Source: Pseudomonadota bacterium
GTDB taxonomy: Bacteria > Pseudomonadota > Gammaproteobacteria > Burkholderiales > Thiobacillaceae
Length of the DNA: 62,219 nt
Reading direction: 5' to 3'
Assembly: GCA_021783275.1 (NCBI GenBank)
Contig: JAJXUA010000003.1
Span: 1 to 62,219, forward strand
Shown: in pieces, positions 58,416 through 62,219 of the stretch
Layout: every line of letters begins with the position of its first letter
How positions within the stretch are numbered: the first letter of the stretch is position 1
Program-made: the position numbers and the translations under genes
The notes under the pieces: model-generated
What the model was told of the DNA's origin: nothing
Databases searched by the model: none
Seen by the model: only the letters and a program-made list of their open reading frames with translations

Positions 58416-59078
58416 ATGAACACTCGCCAGACCAAAGACCTGCTGTACGAACACGTCGCCCGCATCGGCAAGGCCACGTCCAGCCCCAAGCGGCTGGAAC
58501 TGCTGGAAATCCTCGCTCAGGGCGAAAAGACCGTGGAAGCCTTGGCGGCCGATGCCAACCTGTCGGTCAAGCTCGCCAGCGCACATCTCAAGGTGCTGAA
58601 GGAAGCGCGGCTGGTGGAAGCGCGGCGCGATGGCCGTTACATCGCCTATCGCCTGTCTGGACCGGACGTGTCGGCGCTATGGGTCAACCTGCGTACCGTG
58701 GCCGAGGAACATCTGGTCGAGCTGAAGCTGGCGATGGACCGCCTCTTTACCGCGCCGGAAAAACTCGACGGCGAAACCCGCCGCTCACTCATGGACAAGG
58801 CGAAGCGCGGCGAAGTGGTGGTGATCGACGTGCGTCCGGCGGCGGAATACGACAACGGCCACCTGCCATTCGCGCGCTCCATGCCCGTGGCCGAACTGCG
58901 CCAGCGCCTCAAGGAGTTGCCCGCTGACAGGGAGATCGTTGCCTACTGCCGGGGACCGTTCTGCATGATGTCCGCCGAGGCGGTGGCGCTGCTGAAAAAA
59001 CACGGCTACCGCGCCCGCAAGATCGCCGACGGCACGCCCGAATGGCAGGCCGCCGGCCTGCCGCTCGCCGCGCCCTGA
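58416..59078 (+). CDS. ArsR-family regulator with C-terminal rhodanese domain
   Basis: 220 residues. N-terminal winged helix (SSPKRLELLEILAQGEKTVEALAADANLSVKLASAHLKVLKEARLVEARRDGRY), then rhodanese (about 125-215) with VIDVRPAAEYDNGHLPFARSMP and the active loop CRGPFCMMS. There is no cysteine in the DNA-binding domain; the only two are in the rhodanese loop. Probably a sulfide/persulfide-sensing repressor of the two downstream genes. Confidence 0.92.
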   Translation: MNTRQTKDLLYEHVARIGKATSSPKRLELLEILAQGEKTVEALAADANLSVKLASAHLKVLKEARLVEARRDGRYIAYRLSGPDVSALWVNLRTVAEEHLVELKLAMDRLFTAPEKLDGETRRSLMDKAKRGEVVVIDVRPAAEYDNGHLPFARSMPVAELRQRLKELPADREIVAYCRGPFCMMSAEAVALLKKHGYRARKIADGTPEWQAAGLPLAAP

Positions 59079-59115
59079 CGCCCCTCACCCCTCACTAATA
59101 ACAAGGAGACCCCCC

Positions 59116-59847
59116 ATGTTCTTCCGCCAACGGCTGGCCCAGGACGCCACCCTGTCCTACTTTTTTGGCTGCGGCTCGTGCCACGTCGGCGTGGCCGTCG
59201 ATCCGGTGCGGGGCGACGAGGACTGGTTCATCGGTGAAGCGGCGAAACAGGATGTGAAACTCACCCACGTCATCGACACGCACGTTCACGCCGACCATTA
59301 TTCGGGCGGCCGCGCGCTGGCCGAAAAAGCCGGCGCGGCTTATTGCCTGCACGAATCGAACCACGGCAGAACGGCGTTTGCCTTCACCGCGCTCGCGCAT
59401 GGTCAGCAGATCGACGTGGGCAATGTCCTGATCGACGTCCTGCACACGCCGGGGCACACGCCCGATTCGGTCTGCCTCCTGGTGACCGACAAGCGCCGGG
59501 CGGCCACCCCCTGGTTCGTGCTCACCGGCGACACACTTTTTGTCGGCAGCGTCGGCCGGCCCGATCTTGCCGGTCGGGAGCAGGCGATGGCCGGCGAACT
59601 CTACGACACCCTGCAGAACACGCTCATGACGCTGCCGGCGGAAGTCGAGCTCTATCCCGGCCACACCTCGGGCAGCGCCTGCGGGGCCGGTCTGTCGGGC
59701 AAGCCCATGTCGACCCTCGGTTTCGAGAAGCGCTGGAATCCCATGTTGTCGATGCCGCGCGATGAATTCGTCGCTGCGCTCGTCGCCGCGATCCCGCCGC
59801 ACCCGGCGGAGATGGATCGCATGGTCGCCTTCAATCTGGGCAACTGA
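59116..59847 (+). CDS. MBL-fold hydrolase, persulfide dioxygenase-like
   Basis: 243 residues. Metal-binding THVHADHYSGG, HTPGHTPDSVCLL, LTGDTLFVGSVGRPDLAG, and YPGHTSGSACG; a Cys pair GCGSCHVG near the start. Related to ETHE1/Blh persulfide dioxygenases and to glyoxalase II. AAGGAG precedes the ATG, 37 bp after the ArsR gene. Expected substrate is glutathione persulfide, by context and family. Confidence 0.85.
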   Translation: MFFRQRLAQDATLSYFFGCGSCHVGVAVDPVRGDEDWFIGEAAKQDVKLTHVIDTHVHADHYSGGRALAEKAGAAYCLHESNHGRTAFAFTALAHGQQIDVGNVLIDVLHTPGHTPDSVCLLVTDKRRAATPWFVLTGDTLFVGSVGRPDLAGREQAMAGELYDTLQNTLMTLPAEVELYPGHTSGSACGAGLSGKPMSTLGFEKRWNPMLSMPRDEFVAALVAAIPPHPAEMDRMVAFNLGN

Positions 59848-59849
59848 AC

Positions 59850-61181
59850 GTGACCGTCGCGCCGGAAGTCGCTGAATACCGCTATGGCATCCGCGCCAAT
59901 CTCGGCCAGTTCCTGCACCAGCTGGTGCAGGTATTTTTCGTCGGCCTGACCATCGGCATGTTCCGCACCGTGGTACCCGCGCTCGCCGAATCCGAATTCG
60001 GCGTGGCCAAGGGTTCGTTCATGATGCTGATGGCCTTCGTCACCGCCTTCGGTTTCGTCAAGGGCGCGATGAATTTCGTCGCGGGACGCCTGGCCGAGCG
60101 CATCGGCCGCAAGAAAGTTTTGTTCATCGGCTGGCTCGCGGCGGCACCGATTCCCTTCATGATCCTCTACGCACCGGACTGGAACTGGATCGTGGCGGCG
60201 ACGGTGCTGCTGGGCATCAACCAGGGCCTCACCTGGTCGATGACGCAAACGTCCAAGCTCGACCTCACCACCGCCGACCAGCGCGGCCTCACCATCGGCC
60301 TCAACGAATTCGCCGGCTACTTCGGCGTCGCCGTCGCGGGCGTCGTCACCGGCTACCTCTCCACCGCCTACGGGCCGCGCGAAGGCCTGATGCTGTTCGG
60401 CCTGGTGGTGGTGGGACTGGCCGGCCTGCTGACGCTGCTGTGGGTGAAAGACACCCTGCCTTGGGCTCAAGCCGAAATCAAATACAGCGCGCATGCCGAA
60501 GGCAGGAAACACGCCGCCGGCCTGATGACTGAACCGAAACCGCGCTACCCGGGCAACATCGCGGACAGCCCCAGCACCTGGGACGTGTTCACGCTGATGT
60601 CGTGGCGCGACGCGCGCATGGCGTCGATCAGCCAGGCCGGGCTCACGGAGAAATTCGTCGACGCGCTGGTGTGGGTGTTCTTCCCGGTGTACCTGTATCA
60701 GCACGGCCTGAGCCTGGCCGGCATCGGCTGGGTCGTCGGCGTCTACGGTTTCGTCTGGGGGCTGTCGCAGCTCCTCACCGGCCACTGGTCGGATCGCATC
60801 GGCCGCAAGAAACCCATCGTCGCCGGCATGTGGCTGTGCGGCACCGGCGTCGCGCTGGTGCTGCTGGGTGAAGGCGAACTGTGGTGGTCATTTGCTGCCG
60901 CTGTCATGGGCTTCGGCATGGCGCTGCTGTACCCCACGCTGTCCGCCGCCGTGTCCGACATCGCGCATCCCAACTGGCGTAGCTCGGCCATCGGCATTTA
61001 CCGCTTCTGGCGCGACACCGGTTACGGCATCGGTGCCTTGCTGCTCGGCGTCGTGGCCTCGGCCTTCGGCCGCATCGAGGCGGGCTTCTGGTTCACCGCC
61101 GCCGCCATGTTCGTGTCCGGTCTAATCGTGCTGCTGGTGTGCGAGGAAACGCATCCCCGCCTGAATCCGGCGCAGGGCTGA
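59850..61181 (+). CDS. MFS transporter of the sulfur operon
   Basis: 443 residues from a GTG at 59850, 2 bp after the MBL gene. About 12 membrane helices; motif RLAERIGRKKVLFIGW after helix 2 and DRIGRKKPIVAGMW in the second half. Conserved NLGQFLHQLVQVFFVGLTIGMFRTVVPALA at the start. Substrate unknown; sulfur-compound export or uptake is inferred only by linkage. Confidence 0.85.
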   Translation: MTVAPEVAEYRYGIRANLGQFLHQLVQVFFVGLTIGMFRTVVPALAESEFGVAKGSFMMLMAFVTAFGFVKGAMNFVAGRLAERIGRKKVLFIGWLAAAPIPFMILYAPDWNWIVAATVLLGINQGLTWSMTQTSKLDLTTADQRGLTIGLNEFAGYFGVAVAGVVTGYLSTAYGPREGLMLFGLVVVGLAGLLTLLWVKDTLPWAQAEIKYSAHAEGRKHAAGLMTEPKPRYPGNIADSPSTWDVFTLMSWRDARMASISQAGLTEKFVDALVWVFFPVYLYQHGLSLAGIGWVVGVYGFVWGLSQLLTGHWSDRIGRKKPIVAGMWLCGTGVALVLLGEGELWWSFAAAVMGFGMALLYPTLSAAVSDIAHPNWRSSAIGIYRFWRDTGYGIGALLLGVVASAFGRIEAGFWFTAAAMFVSGLIVLLVCEETHPRLNPAQG

Positions 61182-61194
61182 ATTGTCTGAACTA

Positions 61195-61210
61195 CTGTAT
61201 TTATATACAC
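61195..61210 (+). promoter_or_regulatory. LexA (SOS) box
   Basis: CTGTATTTATATACAC fits CTGT-N8-ACAG except the last base, with flanking TA on both sides, like the full consensus. It stands 51 bp before the ATG of the polymerase gene. Confidence 0.8.
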
Positions 61211-61261
61211 TAGTTCACACCCCAGCCCCCACCTCCGCGCGCCGGAGGTTTGCCGTTTGCC

Positions 61262-62219
61262 ATGGCCCTGCATTCGCTGTACGTCGATCTCAACTCCTAC
61301 TTCGCTTCGGTCGAGCAGCAGCTGCGCCCCGAACTGCGCGGGCGTGCCGTGGGCATCCTGCCGGTGATGGCCGACACCACCTGCTGCATCGCCGCCAGCA
61401 TCGACGCCAAGCGTTACGGCATCAAAACCGGCACCCCGGTCTGGCAGGCGCGCAAACTGTGTCGCGATATCGTTTTTGTGCAGGCACGGCCCGCCACCTA
61501 TGTCGAAATCCATCACCGCATCGTCGCTGCGGTGGAATCGTGCACGCCGGTGGCCGCCGTGCTGTCGATCGACGAAATGGCCTGCGACCTGATGGGCAGC
61601 GAACGTGAGGAATCGCGCGCAATCGCGCTGGGCAAACAGATCAAGCAGGCGATCTACACCCAGGTGGGCGACATCCTGCACAGCTCGGTGGGCATTGCGC
61701 CCAACCGCTTTCTCGCCAAAACCGCGTCGAACATGCAGAAGCCCGACGGCCTCGTCGTCATCCACGCGCACCAGCTGCCGCAGTGCCTGTACGGCCTGAA
61801 GCTGGGCGCGCTCAACGGCATCGGCCGCGCCATGGAAGCGCGCCTCAGACAGCACGGCATCCATACCGTGGAGCAACTCTGTGCCGCCAGCCAGGCCACC
61901 CTGCACCACATCTGGGGCGGGATCGAAGGCGAACGCTACTACGCCAAACTGCGCGGCGAAGTCAGCACCACCCCGCCCACCCAGCGCGCCAGCGTCGGCC
62001 ATTCACACGTACTCGCACCCGAGCTGCGCGACCCGGTGTCTGCACTGGCCGTGCTCTACCGCCTGCTGCACAAGGCCGCCACGCGATTGCGGTATTACGG
62101 TTATTGCGCCAGCGGACTCAGCCTGCACCTGCGGTTTCTGAATAACCGCACCCCGCGCCAGAGCTGGACGGATCAGGCACGCTTTTCCCCCCACGCCGAC
62201 ACCCTTAAATTCAACCCCG
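61262..62219 (+). CDS. Y-family DNA polymerase, 3' end beyond window
   Basis: 319 residues seen from the ATG at 61262, no stop before the edge. Palm motif LYVDLNSYFASVEQQLRPELRGR (first Asp), VAAVLSIDEMACDL (SIDE with the second acidic pair) and HSSVGIAPNRFLAKTASNMQKPDG, then helix-hairpin-helix text LGALNGIGRAMEARLRQHGI. So the catalytic set is intact, DinB/ImpB-like. A GGAGG lies 14 bp before the ATG. SOS control by the LexA box. C terminus missing, so subfamily is open. Confidence 0.9.
   Translation, partial: MALHSLYVDLNSYFASVEQQLRPELRGRAVGILPVMADTTCCIAASIDAKRYGIKTGTPVWQARKLCRDIVFVQARPATYVEIHHRIVAAVESCTPVAAVLSIDEMACDLMGSEREESRAIALGKQIKQAIYTQVGDILHSSVGIAPNRFLAKTASNMQKPDGLVVIHAHQLPQCLYGLKLGALNGIGRAMEARLRQHGIHTVEQLCAASQATLHHIWGGIEGERYYAKLRGEVSTTPPTQRASVGHSHVLAPELRDPVSALAVLYRLLHKAATRLRYYGYCASGLSLHLRFLNNRTPRQSWTDQARFSPHADTLKFNP

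Overview
The window is about 62.2 kb of GC-rich, densely coding DNA. Its housekeeping gene order suggests a betaproteobacterium: yceD-rpmF-plsX-fabHDG-acpP-fabF-pabB-pabC-mltG-tmk-holB-pilZ-tatD, a divergent rluC/rne pair, and grpE-dnaK-dnaJ with sigma-32 promoters. A Nitrosomonadales-like lineage is plausible from the two-subunit pyruvate/oxaloacetate carboxylase, the heavy-metal genes and the sulfur genes, but genus and species cannot be fixed by reading alone.

Layout. (1) 1-2.25 kb, minus strand: an envelope glycosylation operon (GT2 transferase, TVP38/VTT membrane protein, ArnT-like transferase cut by the window edge). (2) 2.3-5.7 kb, plus strand: an accessory cassette of three YciI/DGPF proteins, a VOC protein, a six-Asp-box propeller protein and a MoaD/ThiS-like protein ending in Gly-Gly. 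Two near-identical promoters of the type used by ECF42 sigma factors precede the first two DGPF genes, and the matching ECF sigma with a TPR-like tail lies about 17 kb away at 22.98-24.26 kb. (3) 5.8-8.6 kb: a small Cys/His protein translationally coupled to an 855-residue GNAT-plus-membrane-anchor protein that I cannot assign to a described system. (4) 8.8-22.8 kb: a metal-resistance island. A minus-strand set (DUF2946-like, His-rich peptide, TolC-type lipoprotein, Tat-exported multicopper oxidase) diverges from a plus-strand set (CzcI-like, CzcC, CzcB, CzcA, MFS, His-rich peptide, HupE/UreJ-like, anchored protein, GDCCVxC protein). (5) 24.3-28.4 kb: tRNA-Ser(GGA) and the heat-shock chaperones. 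(6) 28.4-41.4 kb: the fatty-acid/folate/DNA-replication operon on the minus strand. (7) 41.6-46.3 kb: pyruvate carboxylase subunits, the YceF-type Maf pyrophosphatase and a methylase. (8) 46.3-52.9 kb: an overlapping minus-strand chain rluC-gph-Rieske-sppA-Rof opposite rne. (9) 53-57 kb: a hypothetical gene, uvrB, an aminotransferase and a tandem repeat array. (10) 57-62.2 kb: a YihY/cNMP-binding fusion, an ArsR-rhodanese/persulfide-dioxygenase-like/MFS sulfur operon with a clear palindromic operator, and a LexA-boxed Y-family polymerase cut by the right edge.

The strongest points for follow-up are the split ECF42-DGPF regulon, the GNAT/CorA-like fusion with its zinc-knuckle partner, the propeller/ubiquitin-like pair, an ArsR-rhodanese regulator with cysteines only in the rhodanese domain, and several previously unannotated-looking repeats and hairpins. 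No integrase, transposase, CRISPR array or rRNA was seen. Functional statements rest on motifs read by eye; no database search was run.
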